64,000 nt of DNA, taken from the NCBI RefSeq assembly GCF_001591445.1, contig NZ_BCUX01000017.1:1-64000 (forward strand), written 5' to 3'. The position numbers and the translations under genes are program-made. This document shows, piece after piece, positions 63,209 to 64,000 of the stretch (its first letter is position 1; every line of letters starts with the position of its first letter). Below the pieces are notes generated by a model. It did not search any database, was not told where the DNA came from, and saw only the letters and a program-made list of their open reading frames with translations. Source of the stretch: Neobacillus drentensis NBRC 102427. GTDB lineage: Bacteria > Bacillota > Bacilli > Bacillales > Cytobacillaceae.

Positions 63209-63394
63209 ATGGATAATCGAATTTTCTTATTTCTTGCTACGATATTATCTGGTTTTGCACTTATTAGAGTTCCTTTAGCTGATTCATTTCTTGAAAGCGT
63301 TTCCCCAGTCACTGATATTATCGGCATACTAACTATTCTCATCTTCTCACTCGTGTTAATTTATAAAGGAGTAAAAAGTTTGTTCACAAAGTAA
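63209..63394 (+). CDS. Small two-TM protein, 61 aa
   Basis: AAGGAGGGTGAACCA precedes an ATG opening DNRIFLFLATILSGFALIRV, and a second helix ILTILIFSLVLIYKGVKSLF follows. The ribosome site is strong and a terminator follows. The function is unknown. Confidence 0.65.
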   Translation: MDNRIFLFLATILSGFALIRVPLADSFLESVSPVTDIIGILTILIFSLVLIYKGVKSLFTK

Positions 63395-63404
63395 ATACAA
63401 TATG

Positions 63405-63430
63405 AAAAGCACTCTTTTAGAGTGCTTTTC
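63405..63430 (+). terminator. Terminator of the 61 aa membrane protein gene
   Basis: AAAAGCACTCT and AGAGTGCTTTT form an 11 bp perfect stem around a TTT loop, then CTCTTTT. It lies 10 bp past the stop codon. Confidence 0.85.
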
Positions 63431-63490
63431 TCTTTTGAATAGTGGTATAGATGGAGTGTTTGGAATTTAAAATTCCCCTATTTTTCTTAT

Positions 63491-63922
63491 TTATTTTGAA
63501 TCAGCGCTATCTAGGGCTGAATGCTTTTTTGAAAACACAAACCGCTTTTGCCCAAAATAGTTTAACAGCGTGTATAAACAGGTACCTATCAGGACGGAGA
63601 TATCGGTTTTAACAACTGGACTGAAGAACTCATAATTCTTTAGAATCCAATCAACAAAGCTTCTTCCAATTTCATAAGAAATGAAATAGCAGCTTAAGAT
63701 CACAACAATAAAGCGGACAGCACTCTTTGAAACTGAATCTTTACTTTTAAATGTAAAATTTCTATTCAACAGAAAACTGACACATGCCCCTATCGAATTG
63801 CCTAAGAAAGTAGCTATCCAATAGGATTGTCCAAGAGCATGTAAAAGGAGATACATGACCGATAACCCAACGACAGTATTAACAACTCCTACCATAATAA
63901 ATCGAACGAATGAATATCTCAT
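63491..63922 (-). CDS. GtrA family membrane protein
   Basis: The 143-residue protein has four helices and the GtrA pattern: FVRFIMVGVVNTVVGLSVMY, LGNSIGACVSFLLNRNFTFK and LLNYFGQKRFVFSKK. GtrA proteins flip or transfer lipid-linked sugars in cell envelope glycosylation, often with a GtrB glycosyltransferase. The gene upstream on the same strand ends 10 bp before its ATG, so the two are cotranscribed. Confidence 0.85.
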   Translation of the reverse strand: MRYSFVRFIMVGVVNTVVGLSVMYLLLHALGQSYWIATFLGNSIGACVSFLLNRNFTFKSKDSVSKSAVRFIVVILSCYFISYEIGRSFVDWILKNYEFFSPVVKTDISVLIGTCLYTLLNYFGQKRFVFSKKHSALDSADSK

Positions 63923-63931
63923 AACCGACTC

Positions 63932-64000
63932 CTACTTTAACACTGCTTCACTCTGTTGCTTTACTTCTAATAAATTTGTGTACAAATCTTTTTCAACAGC
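63932..64000 (-). CDS. Partial CDS at the window edge, C-terminal 22 aa
   Basis: The minus strand reads AVEKDLYTNLLEVKQQSEAV then LK and TAG at 63934-63932. The gene's start is beyond the window. The adjacent GtrA gene suggests an envelope glycan function, but the short tail cannot be identified. Confidence 0.6.
   Translation of the reverse strand, partial: AVEKDLYTNLLEVKQQSEAVLK

Overview
The window looks like a chromosomal segment from a low-GC, endospore-forming Bacillaceae (Bacillus/Neobacillus type). The signs are spore germination receptor genes (GerB-GerA-Ger(x)C order), a SleB/CwlJ-type cortex hydrolase, a YjcZ-like peptide, a His-rich coat-like protein behind a sigma-K-type promoter, a BstA/YfiT-like bacillithiol transferase, a perfect CIRCE operator, a preQ1-I riboswitch before queCDE, a ZTP-type riboswitch before serA, and a Bacillus-type tmRNA. 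No prophage, insertion sequence, integrase or CRISPR array was found.

Positions 1-38,000 are accessory and visibly decaying. Small membrane proteins, stress and detoxification genes, and genes of unknown function sit among many gene remnants (VOC/PhnB, YCII halves, alcohol dehydrogenase, SDR, nitronate monooxygenase, a partial YnfA copy, a copied 3' end of the coat-like gene). A dispersed ~100 bp repeat occurs in about a dozen recognisable copies, all in one orientation; its better copies read as an intrinsic terminator on the minus strand. Intact modules are: rph (rifampicin phosphotransferase); an MhqR-like quinone-stress module (MarR regulator, DoxX, ring-cleaving dioxygenase, operator palindromes); a TetR plus paired-SMR efflux operon; an ArsB/CitM-like transporter with a small companion; a ClsB-like phospholipase D enzyme; a XRE-cupin regulator with an 11 bp inverted repeat; and a second redox module (HxlR regulator divergent from pirin and DoxX).

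Positions 38,000-64,000 look like conserved chromosome and contain none of the repeats: a class A PBP, TauE/SafE transporter, SleB-like hydrolase, a minus-strand run of stable RNAs (tRNA-Ser, tmRNA, a degenerate tRNA-Asn, and an SRP-RNA-like hairpin), DUF1284, a macrodomain/SirTM ADP-ribosylation pair, queCDE, a Ger operon, serA, threonine aldolase, a MarR/methyltransferase pair divergent from a stand-alone acyl carrier protein, htpG under CIRCE, and GtrA at the right edge.

The most unusual observations are (1) the RNA cluster at 43,347-44,009 with an SRP helix-8 signature directly after a defective tRNA-Asn; (2) the single-orientation terminator-bearing repeat family; (3) two halves of a YCII gene, 17 kb apart on opposite strands and broken at the same codon, implying an inversion; and (4) a coiled-coil DUF2325 protein with four 10 bp direct repeats upstream. 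All assignments come from reading the sequence; no database search was run.
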